IMG/VR virus record: IMGVR_UViG_3300009788_000240
Coordinates: 1-30,938 of that record
Source: a virus
Length of the DNA: 30,938 nt
Strand: one strand, 5' to 3'
The notes under the pieces were generated by a model. It was given only the letters and a program-made list of their open reading frames with translations, did no database searches and was not told where the DNA came from. Positions 1-6,730 of the stretch are shown here, one piece after another; position 1 is the first letter of the stretch, and each line of letters opens with the position of its first letter. Both the position numbers and the translations under genes were made by a program.

Positions 1-2662
1 AGATAAGTCAGAATTAGAACTTAAAGACAAAGCAAAATTCAGAAGAGTAATCAAAAACATTCAAACACCTGAGCAATTACAATCTAAACTCCCAGAGATT
101 CAAGAAAGAATTGTTAGTTTAGCGGAATCAAGCGAAATTAGGAGACTAAAAACTGATATCAAGAAAGAATTGAAAGCGGTAAAACCTAAAATTGTAGCAG
201 GAAAACCAATAGGAAAATTTACAGCTGATGTTCAGCGTGTTTTAGATTCTACAAGAGGAGCAATAGGACTTACTCAAATTCAAGCTGAAGAGAAAATAGA
301 TAGCAATCTTGAAAAGTATAAGTTAAAGCCAATGCCGGCAGAGATTGCGTTACAGAATAGGATTTTAAGTATGAGCTCTAGGGACGCTAAAAGTTTAAGA
401 AGTTTATTGGGTATGATTAGAAAAATGAAGGAAACAGGAGATGTAGCCTCATCTCTTAGGAAATTTAACATTCAGGAAGATTTAGATCGAAAGAAAAAAT
501 ACATTATTGACGTAGTAACTGATTATAAAGGAATAGTAAAAGGCAGAGAGACAGTCGGAAGAGCAAGAATGACTTGGAGAAGAAAAATGATTCATTCTCT
601 TAGATCTTTAGGAAATGATTTTGTTTTGAGTTGGCCAGGATTAATGCGTATTTTGGACCGGCATACTCCAGTTGATAAAAAGACCCTTAACAAAAGATTC
701 TCTGTTTTAGATCAAGATAATAAACAAAAAGAATTGCAAGAAAGTTATATTAATGACTTTAACAGAATGTTTGCTGAAATCTACGATATTCCTAATCAAA
801 CAACTAAAGATTCTTTAATGCTTCCTTTGAGAATAGGAGATGAAATTGGAAAACTTAAAAAAGAAATAAATCTTGGTACTTTTATAAACAATGTCGGAAC
901 TAAAATAGAACTTAAAATGACTAAGGACGAAATGATTAAGAGATATATGGAGTTTAAGGACCCAACACTAGAACAAAGCTTTTTACAGGGCAATTATTAC
1001 ACTAATGAGATTAAAGATGCTATTACTTCTACTCTTACGAAACAAGAGATTAGATTGGCTAATATGCAGTTAAATCTTTACAGAAAACAACATGAAAAAA
1101 TAAACCCTCTTTATCAAGAAATGTTTGGTGTAGATCTTCCTTTCAATGAGTTCTATTCTCCAATTATGAGAGAGGGATATCAAGTTGACACAAAACAAGG
1201 TTTTGAAGTCTTGTTAGACGAAGCTAATTACAGAAGAGGTGTAACGAGTAAGAGCTTTATTAGTAGAAGGAAAAACATTTTACCTATTGCTAAACAGGGT
1301 AGTCTGTACGCACTAGATAGACATATCACAGATACTAATTATTTTATAGCTTGGGCGAAGAAGGTCAGAGAATTGGATAATATCTTTTCAGATCCTAAAG
1401 TCAGGGAGTCTATCGATCAAGAATTTGGAAACAAACTATTAAGAGAAATACAGAATAGTATTGATGATATCGGTTTTAATAGAAGGACTCGTGGACAACT
1501 TCATGGAGCTGTTGATTGGTTCAGAAAGAAATTTACAATAGGTGTATTGATGTTAAAACCTGCTTTAGCTGCTAAACAATTTACGGCTACATTAGCTTAT
1601 TTAGAAGATGTGACACCAGTAGAGTTTGCATCAGGCTTTGTTGATTTTTGGAAAAACCCAATCAAGAATTACAAAATAATGGCTAAAGAAAGTGTTTTTA
1701 TTAGAACAAGAGGAACACAAGGAAATATCGAGAGAGATATCAAGGCCGCAATGAAAACTGAAGTTTATGATAGATTTTCTAAGGTCAACAGTTTTATAAA
1801 TATGGCAATGATGAATATAATGCTTGGAGATCTTGGATCTATAACAACAGGTTCCTGGATAATGAGAAGGGTAGCACTTAAAAAAGGTTTGAGTTTATCA
1901 GAAGCAGTTAGTGAATATGAAGAGTTTGGATCTGAAACACAGCAATCATCAGACATTTCCCGATTAACAGCATTTCAGAAAGGAGGAAGTTTAGAAACTC
2001 TTTTCTCAATGTTTAAGTCTAACCCAGCACAATACTTAGCCAAAGAACTTAATGCTGTTAGTAGTTTATTTCAAAAAGGAGGAACTACTCCTGCAAACTT
2101 AAAAAAGGTAGCTAAAACATTATTCATTTATCACATTTTACTACCACTTGTTTTCCAGTGGGTAAGTAATTTTGGTGGTTGGGCCGATGAAGATAACGAA
2201 GAATATAGGAGAGCTATGATTTTTGGTTCTTTAAATGGATTGTTTATTTTTGGAGACATGTTAGATTGGGCTTTGAGAAAGGCCCTAGGAATGAGAGTCT
2301 ATGAAATAGGAATACCAATAAATCAAGCTATACAAGAGGTTGGAAATGTTCTTTCTAAAATAGATTTTGACGACATAACAGCAGAAGACATGAAAGATGC
2401 TCTTGGAGAAATGGTCATGGCTAGTGAAAACTTTGGAGTTCCTGCAAAATATCTTTTAAGATTGCCTAAAGCAGTTCAAAAATTATTAGAACAAGATTGG
2501 CGAGAGGGAATAGGTTTAATGCTTGGATGGAGTGAATATATGCTAGGAATGAAAAGAAAGAGAGGGAAGAAAGGAATTCCTGGAATGCCATCCTTAAAAA
2601 TGGGAGACGTGTTAAAAAAAGAATCATTAAAAATGGAGTTACCATCATTAAAAATGCGATGA
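1..2662 (+). CDS. Large virion-associated protein, 5' end outside window
   Basis: The frame is open from base 2 with no upstream stop, so the gene begins before the window; at least 886 residues remain. A TTG at 170 lies inside an already open helical coding stretch and is not a convincing start. The protein is charged and alpha-helical, with hydrophobic stretches near residues 510-533, 704-725 and 738-758 of the visible part. Its C-terminal end has three SLKM motifs. The style (long, helical, no enzyme motif in this half, next to lysis genes) recalls the C-terminal parts of large phage polyvalent or ejected virion proteins; this is recalled family resemblance, not a search. It overlaps the endolysin gene by ATGA. 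A role in the virion or in DNA ejection is inferred. Confidence 0.6.
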   Translation, partial: DKSELELKDKAKFRRVIKNIQTPEQLQSKLPEIQERIVSLAESSEIRRLKTDIKKELKAVKPKIVAGKPIGKFTADVQRVLDSTRGAIGLTQIQAEEKIDSNLEKYKLKPMPAEIALQNRILSMSSRDAKSLRSLLGMIRKMKETGDVASSLRKFNIQEDLDRKKKYIIDVVTDYKGIVKGRETVGRARMTWRRKMIHSLRSLGNDFVLSWPGLMRILDRHTPVDKKTLNKRFSVLDQDNKQKELQESYINDFNRMFAEIYDIPNQTTKDSLMLPLRIGDEIGKLKKEINLGTFINNVGTKIELKMTKDEMIKRYMEFKDPTLEQSFLQGNYYTNEIKDAITSTLTKQEIRLANMQLNLYRKQHEKINPLYQEMFGVDLPFNEFYSPIMREGYQVDTKQGFEVLLDEANYRRGVTSKSFISRRKNILPIAKQGSLYALDRHITDTNYFIAWAKKVRELDNIFSDPKVRESIDQEFGNKLLREIQNSIDDIGFNRRTRGQLHGAVDWFRKKFTIGVLMLKPALAAKQFTATLAYLEDVTPVEFASGFVDFWKNPIKNYKIMAKESVFIRTRGTQGNIERDIKAAMKTEVYDRFSKVNSFINMAMMNIMLGDLGSITTGSWIMRRVALKKGLSLSEAVSEYEEFGSETQQSSDISRLTAFQKGGSLETLFSMFKSNPAQYLAKELNAVSSLFQKGGTTPANLKKVAKTLFIYHILLPLVFQWVSNFGGWADEDNEEYRRAMIFGSLNGLFIFGDMLDWALRKALGMRVYEIGIPINQAIQEVGNVLSKIDFDDITAEDMKDALGEMVMASENFGVPAKYLLRLPKAVQKLLEQDWREGIGLMLGWSEYMLGMKRKRGKKGIPGMPSLKMGDVLKKESLKMELPSLKMR

Positions 2663-3189
2663 ACTATTCATTAGAACAAATAAGACTCAAAATACAAATC
2701 TTTTTTCTTCAATTAAGAATTCTTATATTGAGGCAAAAGCTTACTGTTCCTAATCTTCCTGTACCTGTTGCTATAGTTGTTCACTATGACGGAACTGGGA
2801 ATAATTTCGCTTCAGTTGATAATTGGCACAAACAAAAATGGGGATTTAAAAGTAGTATAGGGTTTTATTGCGGATATCATTATTTTTTACAACTTGATTG
2901 TAAGTTATTCCAAGCAAGAGCCGACAACGAAGAAGGAGCGCATTGTGTAGAGAAAGCAAGACCTGGTTATTGGAACAAAAATTCTATAGGAGTTTGTGTA
3001 ATGGGAGATAATACAAAGTTCACAGAAGAAATGAAAGTAGAATTAAAAAAACTTTTAGATAGGCTAAGAATCAAGCACGGAATACCTTTTTCAGAGATCT
3101 ATGTTCATAAAAATATCAAACCAACAGTGTGTCCGGGTAGCAAGATAGCCAATTATATCAAGTGGTACAAAAATCAGCAGAGAAGCTAA
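2659..3189 (+). CDS. Endolysin, N-acetylmuramoyl-L-alanine amidase (Amidase_2/PGRP type)
   Basis: 176 residues. The amidase fold is recognisable: VVHYDGT (H42), GYHYF (H74), GAHC (H96), NSIGVCVMGD, and VHKNIKPTVCPG, giving probable zinc ligands H42, H150 and C158. T156 sits where T7 lysozyme has its catalytic lysine, as in peptidoglycan-recognition amidases. It would cut the amide bond between MurNAc and L-alanine in peptidoglycan to release progeny. The first 30 residues are unusually hydrophobic and basic (IFFLQLRILIL), which could be a membrane-targeting or signal-arrest segment; there is no clear cleavage site. The start overlaps the previous stop (ATGA) and there is no Shine-Dalgarno sequence. 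The holin-like gene follows after an intervening HNH gene. Confidence 0.88.
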   Translation: MNYSLEQIRLKIQIFFLQLRILILRQKLTVPNLPVPVAIVVHYDGTGNNFASVDNWHKQKWGFKSSIGFYCGYHYFLQLDCKLFQARADNEEGAHCVEKARPGYWNKNSIGVCVMGDNTKFTEEMKVELKKLLDRLRIKHGIPFSEIYVHKNIKPTVCPGSKIANYIKWYKNQQRS

Positions 3190-3223
3190 ATTAAGACGAC
3201 TAGACGATAAGCTATTAATCAAT

Positions 3224-3252
3224 TTGACACAGAACTTTAAAAGGTATATACT
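3224..3252 (+). promoter_or_regulatory. Sigma-70-type promoter upstream of HNH gene
   Basis: TTGACA at 3224-3229, 17-bp spacer, TATACT at 3247-3252. The expected transcription start (about 3259) coincides with the first base of the structured leader at 3259-3310. It resembles the promoters at 6548, 10419, 10626 and 22150. Confidence 0.75.
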
Positions 3253-3258
3253 TTAATT

Positions 3259-3310
3259 AACTGCTAGGTCTTTTTTATACAACACTCCCCGCCTAGCAGT
3301 TGGGAGTGTT
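3259..3310 (+). promoter_or_regulatory. Structured RNA leader with interleaved stems (element 1)
   Basis: Two perfect inverted repeats are interleaved: A1 AACTGCTAGG (3259-3268) pairs with A2 CCTAGCAGTT (3292-3301), and B1 AACACTCCC (3281-3289) pairs with B2 GGGAGTGTT (3302-3310). The order A1-B1-A2-B2 is pseudoknot topology, but with no linker between A2 and B2 both full stems probably cannot form together, so a bistable switch is as likely. B is followed by a T-rich run. The HNH start codon lies 13 nt after B2. A homologous element is at 5850-5897. Confidence 0.7.
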
Positions 3311-3323
3311 TAATTTTAAGATT

Positions 3324-3890
3324 ATGCCAAAAGGAATTAAGGGTTTTCAAAAAGGACATAAGTTTGGAGTAAGATTTAAAAAAGGAAAAAATAATCCTAG
3401 TTATATAGATGGAAGTTATTGCGACAATCCAAAACAATATCATGAAAAATATCAGCAAGAACATAAAAAAGATAGAAAAGAATATCAGCAAAAATATCGG
3501 CAAGAACATCGAGAACAAATAAATAAATTAAGGAGAAAATATGAAAGAGAAAGAAAAAGAAAAGACCCAAAATTTCATCTTGATGGGAATATGGCAACGG
3601 CTATATGGCTTGCACTTAAAGGAAAGAAATTTGGGGCGAGCTGGGAAACATTAGTTGGCTATACTTTAGAAAAACTAATGCAAAGACTAAGCGTAAATTT
3701 TAAAAAAGGAATGAGTTTTGAAAATTATGGCGAGTGGCATATTGATCACCGAAAGCCGAAAAGTTTATTCAAGTATAAAACAGTTGAAAACAAAGAGTTT
3801 AAAAGTTGCTGGAGCTTAGTCAACTTACAACCTCTATGGGCTTCAGATAATAAAAAGAAGTCTAATCATTATATTAATATGGTAATATAA
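3324..3890 (+). CDS. HNH endonuclease with NUMOD3-like N-terminus (homing type)
   Basis: 188 residues from the ATG at 3324. I prefer this to the in-frame TTG at 3300, which lies inside the leader repeats and would add an unrelated N-terminus. The opening MPKGIKGFQKG...KKGKNNPSYIDG resembles the NUMOD3 DNA-binding module of homing endonucleases. A charged helical repeat region (KYQQEH, KYRQEH) follows, then a C-terminal HNH-like core: EWHIDHRKPKSLF, then NLQPLWASDNKKKSN. It would nick or cut DNA at a recognition site. It sits between the endolysin and the holin-like gene with its own promoter and structured leader, which fits a mobile insertion in a lysis cassette. No SD is seen. Confidence 0.8.
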   Translation: MPKGIKGFQKGHKFGVRFKKGKNNPSYIDGSYCDNPKQYHEKYQQEHKKDRKEYQQKYRQEHREQINKLRRKYERERKRKDPKFHLDGNMATAIWLALKGKKFGASWETLVGYTLEKLMQRLSVNFKKGMSFENYGEWHIDHRKPKSLFKYKTVENKEFKSCWSLVNLQPLWASDNKKKSNHYINMVI

Positions 3891-3928
3891 AGGAATAAAG
3901 TCGATATTACAAGCCAAAAATTAGTAAA

Positions 3929-4132
3929 ATGACAAAAGCATTTTGGAAATCTAAAACAATTTGGTTTAACTTCTTGACGATCGTTATGGTTTTAGCGACA
4001 GCCATAGGTTATAAACCAAATGCAGAATTAGCAGAAAGTGTAGGAGCTTTATTAGTGGCACTAAGTCCGTTTGTGAACTTTTTCTTGAGAGTCACTACTG
4101 AAAAGAAACTAGGTGTTAAAGACGGAGAATAA
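3929..4132 (+). CDS. Holin-like small membrane protein
   Basis: 67 residues. Two hydrophobic segments are predicted by eye, about residues 12-28 (WFNFLTIVMVLATAIGY) and 38-55 (GALLVALSPFVNFFLRV), followed by a charged tail (TEKKLGVKDGE). Size, topology and closeness to the endolysin gene match small phage holins, which collect in the inner membrane and open it so that the endolysin reaches peptidoglycan. It starts at an ATG without SD, 38 bp after the HNH gene. The holin role is inferred from context and topology. Confidence 0.7.
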   Translation: MTKAFWKSKTIWFNFLTIVMVLATAIGYKPNAELAESVGALLVALSPFVNFFLRVTTEKKLGVKDGE

Positions 4133-4136
4133 TAGT

Positions 4137-4196
4137 TGTGCTATAATAAAGATGTAAGCATTTTATTTAGAAATTTCCACTTTAGGTGGATTTTTC
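4137..4196 (+). promoter_or_regulatory. Extended -10 promoter followed at once by a terminator-like hairpin
   Basis: TGTGCTATAAT gives an extended -10 (TATAAT at 4142-4147); the -35 is poor. About 25 nt after the expected start, TCCAC (4176-4180) pairs with GTGGA (4186-4190) and TTTTT follows (4191-4195). If both work, the product is an RNA of only about 43 nt with no ORF. Confidence 0.5.
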
Positions 4197-4198
4197 TA

Positions 4199-4227
4199 TT
4201 GACAGAGTGTAACAAAAGTGCTGTAAT
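4199..4227 (+). promoter_or_regulatory. Sigma-70-type promoter
   Basis: TTGACA at 4199-4204, 17 bp, TGTAAT at 4222-4227, with an extended -10 TG at 4219-4220. It lies directly after the T-tract of the preceding hairpin and leads into the next terminator-like hairpin, about 55 nt past the expected start. Confidence 0.6.
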
Positions 4228-4287
4228 TACGTCATAATAGTAAGGAGCCTTAATTGCAATTTACTAAATTAAAACAATTTGTTTTTT

Positions 4288-4311
4288 CAACTCGTTAAGG
4301 GTTGTTTTTTT
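4288..4311 (+). terminator. Rho-independent terminator-like hairpin
   Basis: CAACTC (4288-4293) pairs with GGGTTG (4299-4304) including one G-U, loop GTTAA, followed by a run of T to 4311. An upstream CCTTAA (4248-4253) can pair with TTAAGG (4295-4300), overlapping the 3' arm, so an alternative fold is possible. The tract also supplies the -35 of the next promoter. Confidence 0.55.
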
Positions 4312-4330
4312 GTTAAATTCGTGCTATGAT
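4302..4330 (+). promoter_or_regulatory. Promoter for the metallophosphoesterase gene
   Basis: TTGTTT at 4302-4307, 17 bp, TATGAT at 4325-4330 with an extended -10 (GTGCTATGAT). The same GTGCTAT context occurs at 4139 and 5833. The expected start is near 4337, leaving a short leader with a strong SD (GGAGGT at 4357-4362). Confidence 0.55.
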
Positions 4331-4372
4331 TAACATAGTTCATTAGCAATTTACTTGGAGGTGAATGATTGA

Positions 4373-5164
4373 ATGAACGAAACAATAGAAGAACTATTTA
4401 GAGGAAAACCAGACGGAATAGAATCTATAGAATACAGATGCTCTGAAGACGAGATGAAATTAATCCCTTTGGGAGATGTGCATTTAGGAGCACCTACTTG
4501 CAACATTCAGAAATTTTTAGACACTGTTACCTATATAAAAAAGTCAGGAAGTAGGGTTATCTTAATGGGAGATCTAATGGAATGTGCTTCTAAAACATCA
4601 GTTGGTGCTGGATGGGTGGAACAAGTTAATCCGCCACAGACTCAATTAAATGTTTTATATGACATCCTAGAACCTATTAAAGACCAGATAATCGTAGTCC
4701 TAGACGGTAACCATGAACATAGAATTTGGAAAAGTTCAGGAATCAAGGTTTCTGAAGTATTGGCCCAAAGACTAGGAGTTCCCTATGGCGGATATTCTTG
4801 TTTTGTTGGCTTAACAGTTGGCGGACGAAGATATGTAATACACGCCCAACACGGAAGTTCTAGTGCTTGGTATCCACACACAAAGATAACAGCTGCTATG
4901 AGGACATCAAATCATACTCTCGCAGACGTTTATCTTTATGGACATACACACGAATTAATGTCTTTGACTCTTGAGAAAAGAGAGTTGAAAAAGATCGGCA
5001 GAGGTTCACGTGTAGACAGAAAGAAAGTATATTACGTTCTTACAGGCGGATTTTTAGAGTACGAGTATTTGTACGCTGAAAGGAAAAATATGTACCCTGT
5101 GAAGACAGGCGTAGCCAAAATCAAGTTCTGTGGCGACAGATGGGATGTTCACGTTTCTACTTAG
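4373..5164 (+). CDS. Calcineurin-like metallophosphoesterase
   Basis: 263 residues with the full motif series of the metallophosphoesterase superfamily: GDVHLG (D35, H37), GDLMEC (D67), GNHEHR (N113, H114), HAQHG (H157, H160) and YGHTHE (H191, H193). These form a two-metal centre that hydrolyses phosphomono- or phosphodiester bonds. The actual substrate (nucleotide, DNA end or phosphoprotein) cannot be read from the sequence. Phages often carry such genes near DNA-metabolism functions. The start is fixed by SD GGAGGTGA about 10 nt before the ATG, a rarity in this window. It is followed by a gene with an identical SD at 13 nt. Confidence 0.85.
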   Translation: MNETIEELFRGKPDGIESIEYRCSEDEMKLIPLGDVHLGAPTCNIQKFLDTVTYIKKSGSRVILMGDLMECASKTSVGAGWVEQVNPPQTQLNVLYDILEPIKDQIIVVLDGNHEHRIWKSSGIKVSEVLAQRLGVPYGGYSCFVGLTVGGRRYVIHAQHGSSSAWYPHTKITAAMRTSNHTLADVYLYGHTHELMSLTLEKRELKKIGRGSRVDRKKVYYVLTGGFLEYEYLYAERKNMYPVKTGVAKIKFCGDRWDVHVST

Positions 5165-5177
5165 GAGGTGATAAAAA

Positions 5178-5474
5178 GTGAACGATGAAGACTACATCAA
5201 GACCATCACAATGATTTGTAATGACTACACTATTATGATGAATATGTTAAAAAGCATAAATCCAAGACAAGGAATTACTGCTAAGACATTACCCATACTA
5301 GAAATAGTCAGCAGAGTCTTTATAGGTGTGATAGCAAAGAACATTCACGCAATCTTCCAATCTAAAGCAATTCAAAATGCTATAAAAGAGGAAGGTACTA
5401 AAGACGAAGTAGGTGATGATTCAGACGAAGAAATCTATGAAGAAGATACTGACTTTCAAAATTTCTACATTTAG
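5178..5474 (+). CDS. Small acidic-tailed protein of unknown function
   Basis: 98 residues from a GTG start, chosen because a perfect AGGAGGTGAT lies 5163-5172, 5 nt upstream. The N-terminal two-thirds is helical and mixed polar; the C-terminus is strongly acidic (EVGDDSDEEIYEEDTD). I do not recognise a family. It shares the SD-dependent mini-operon of the metallophosphoesterase and the downstream HNH gene, so a shared acquisition is likely. The acidic tail could mediate protein or nucleic-acid mimicry, which is only a guess. Confidence 0.7.
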   Translation: MNDEDYIKTITMICNDYTIMMNMLKSINPRQGITAKTLPILEIVSRVFIGVIAKNIHAIFQSKAIQNAIKEEGTKDEVGDDSDEEIYEEDTDFQNFYI

Positions 5475-5486
5475 GAGGTGATTTAA

Positions 5487-5828
5487 ACGAGAAAGAAAAA
5501 GCGTCGTAAAAAACGCAGAAAAGTCAAAGGCTTCAACCATAAACAGAGACGACTTATCAGAAGAAGAGACAATTGCGAGTGTCAATTCCAAAATTGTGGT
5601 AATACTGAAAATTTACAATGTCATCATATTGTGAAAATGTCTTACGCAATTAGATTTCTGGGATGGTCCAAAGAAATGGCTAATAGCATTCAAAATGGAG
5701 TTACTATTTGTAATTCTTGTCATCGTTTTCTTCACCGCAAAAATACTTGGAAAAGGTATATAAACTATTTCCAAAAAATAGCATTATGCTATTGGGAGAA
5801 TGAACTTTCTCCCTTTCTTTATTTTTAA
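5487..5828 (+). CDS. Small HNH endonuclease, apparent ACG start
   Basis: 113 residues if started at ACG 5487. The frame opens after TAA 5484-5486. No in-frame ATG, GTG or TTG occurs before GTG 5631, which would cut off the first zinc pair of the HNH core. A perfect AGGAGGTGAT (5473-5482) sits 4 nt before the ACG, matching the spacing of the preceding GTG gene. The protein has a very basic N-terminus (RKKKRRKKRR), then RRRDNCECQFQNCGN, LQCHHIVK and NGVTICNSCHRFLH: a compact zinc-bound HNH nuclease. The 3' end is overlaid by two hairpins that look like a terminator. Alternative: a start mutation (ATG to ACG) that silenced or damped the gene. Confidence 0.7.
   Translation, partial: TRKKKRRKKRRKVKGFNHKQRRLIRRRDNCECQFQNCGNTENLQCHHIVKMSYAIRFLGWSKEMANSIQNGVTICNSCHRFLHRKNTWKRYINYFQKIALCYWENELSPFLYF
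5777..5826 (+). terminator. Double hairpin and T-tract inside the end of the HNH gene
   Basis: AATAGCA TTA TGCTATT (5777-5793) is a perfect 7-bp hairpin. GGGAGAA (5794-5800) then pairs with TTCTCCC (5807-5813), followed by a T-rich tract to 5826. The stop codon of the HNH gene lies within the T-tract. It is a good intrinsic terminator directly upstream of the next promoter. Confidence 0.7.
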
Positions 5829-5833
5829 AAGTG

Positions 5834-5842
5834 TGCTATTAT
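5834..5842 (+). promoter_or_regulatory. Extended -10 promoter for the second structured leader
   Basis: TGCTATTAT: extended -10 TG with TATTAT at 5837-5842. No good -35 (TTTCTT at the 17-bp position). The expected start, 5849-5850, coincides with the first base of the leader's stem A, as for element 1. Confidence 0.5.
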
Positions 5843-5849
5843 TATATTG

Positions 5850-5897
5850 CTGGTGAGTCTTTTATTATGTCCCGCCTGACTCACCAGTTTGGCGGGG
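5850..5897 (+). promoter_or_regulatory. Structured RNA leader with interleaved stems (element 2)
   Basis: A1 CTGGTGAGTC (5850-5859) pairs with A2 GACTCACCAG (5878-5887). B1 CCCGCC (5871-5876) pairs with B2 GGCGGG (5891-5896), extendable by one U-G pair. The order A1-B1-A2-B2 matches element 1 at 3259-3310, and GTCTTTT plus CCCGCCT are shared in the same places, while the stem A arms differ but still pair. The HNH ATG is again 13 nt downstream, and B is again followed by a T-rich run. Confidence 0.7.
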
Positions 5898-5910
5898 CTT
5901 TTAATAATAT

Positions 5911-6528
5911 ATGTTATTTAAAAAAGGAAGAAAAAAAACAGGAGGAAGAACAAGAAAAGGAAAAATACTCGTTTGTCCTATTTGTAAAAAAGAATTTTAT
6001 GTAAAACCGAGTTATATAAAGATAGGAAAGTATTGTTCTTACGAGTGTATGGGAAAATCTAGAGTAAAAGAAAAAGTAAAATTTATTTGTTATAACTGCA
6101 AGAAAGATTATTTTGTGCATTCTTCTATAGCTAAATGGAACAAAATAAGAGAACATAAACATAACTTTTGTTCTGCTAAATGTCGGCATTCTTTTTATAC
6201 TGGAGAAAACAACATCAGATGGGTAAAAGATAGAAGTAAATTAAAATGTAGACCATTAAGAAATAAAGACAATATACAATGGGTGAATAAGGTTTTCAAG
6301 AGAGACGATTATACCTGTATGTTGTGTAAAGAAAGAGGTAAAAATTTAGAAGCTCATCATGTAAAAAGATGGGTTGATTATCCAGAATTAAGATTTGAAC
6401 TAAGCAATGGAATAACTTTATGCAAGAAATGCCACCTTTTGACTAGAGGTAAAGAAAAGAATTTTGAAAAGAGGTTTAAGTCTTACATTAAGTATTTCAG
6501 ACGCAAAGTCCGAAATGCAGGGAGATAA
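5911..6528 (+). CDS. HNH endonuclease with two zinc-finger modules
   Basis: 205 residues. The N-terminus is basic (GRKKTGGRTRKGK). Two treble-clef-like zinc modules follow: CPIC...CSYEC (about residues 22-46) and CYNC...CSAKC (about 63-92). A classic HNH core comes next: RDDYTCMLCKERGKNLEAHHVKRW...NGITLCKKCH, then a basic C-terminal tail. It is a stand-alone homing-type nuclease; the zinc modules probably bind DNA. It has its own promoter and structured leader but no SD. The stop codon lies inside a perfect GGGAGATAA/TTATCTCCC hairpin that closes the unit. Confidence 0.87.
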   Translation: MLFKKGRKKTGGRTRKGKILVCPICKKEFYVKPSYIKIGKYCSYECMGKSRVKEKVKFICYNCKKDYFVHSSIAKWNKIREHKHNFCSAKCRHSFYTGENNIRWVKDRSKLKCRPLRNKDNIQWVNKVFKRDDYTCMLCKERGKNLEAHHVKRWVDYPELRFELSNGITLCKKCHLLTRGKEKNFEKRFKSYIKYFRRKVRNAGR

Positions 6529-6539
6529 AATTATCTCCC
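6520..6539 (+). terminator. Perfect 9-bp hairpin over the HNH stop codon
   Basis: GGGAGATAA (6520-6528), AA, TTATCTCCC (6531-6539). There is no strong T-run (CTATTTCTT follows), so termination is uncertain. The similar GGGAGA/TCTCCC arms at the end of the preceding HNH gene make it notable as a unit boundary. Confidence 0.5.
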
Positions 6540-6547
6540 ACTATTTC

Positions 6548-6576
6548 TTGACACTTTTTAAAAAATAAACTATACT
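6548..6576 (+). promoter_or_regulatory. Sigma-70-type promoter
   Basis: TTGACA at 6548-6553, 17 bp, TATACT at 6571-6576. It starts the structured leader 6581-6692 and the early genes from 6731. Confidence 0.78.
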
Positions 6577-6580
6577 TATG

Positions 6581-6692
6581 TAATATGCAAAATATAAAGA
6601 ATCACAATTTAATTATTGACTGCAAAGAGCAGATGATAACCTCGCAAGAGGGTGGTTTCTTTAAGCCACGCATATTATCGTTTGCTCTTTTT
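6581..6692 (+). ncRNA. Structured leader: 16-bp stem, GNRA hairpin and interleaved pairing (element 3)
   Basis: The stem 6624-6639/6675-6690 pairs 16 consecutive bases with two G-U pairs. It encloses CCTC-GCAA-GAGG (6640-6651, a GNRA tetraloop) and GTGG...CCAC (6652-6655/6666-6669), making a three-way junction. TAATATGC at 6581-6588, at the expected transcript start, is fully complementary to GCATATTA at 6670-6677, again giving order A1-B1-A2-B2. The stem ends in TTTTT, so it may also act as a terminator. There is no ORF inside. The next gene starts at 6731. Confidence 0.62.
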
Positions 6693-6730
6693 AGTTTGGA
6701 ATTAATTATTAATTATTAATTAAAAAAAAT

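Noticed and set aside
170-172. TTG as the start of the large left-edge gene
   Set aside because: The frame is open to the window's first bases with coding-like sequence, so the gene begins earlier.
3300-3302. TTG start for the first HNH gene
   Set aside because: It lies within the paired leader; ATG 3324 gives the canonical NUMOD3 start MPKG.
3259-6528. IscB-omega-RNA type RNA-guided nuclease systems
   Set aside because: The HNH proteins are short and lack RuvC and PLMP regions; the leader is only about 50 nt.
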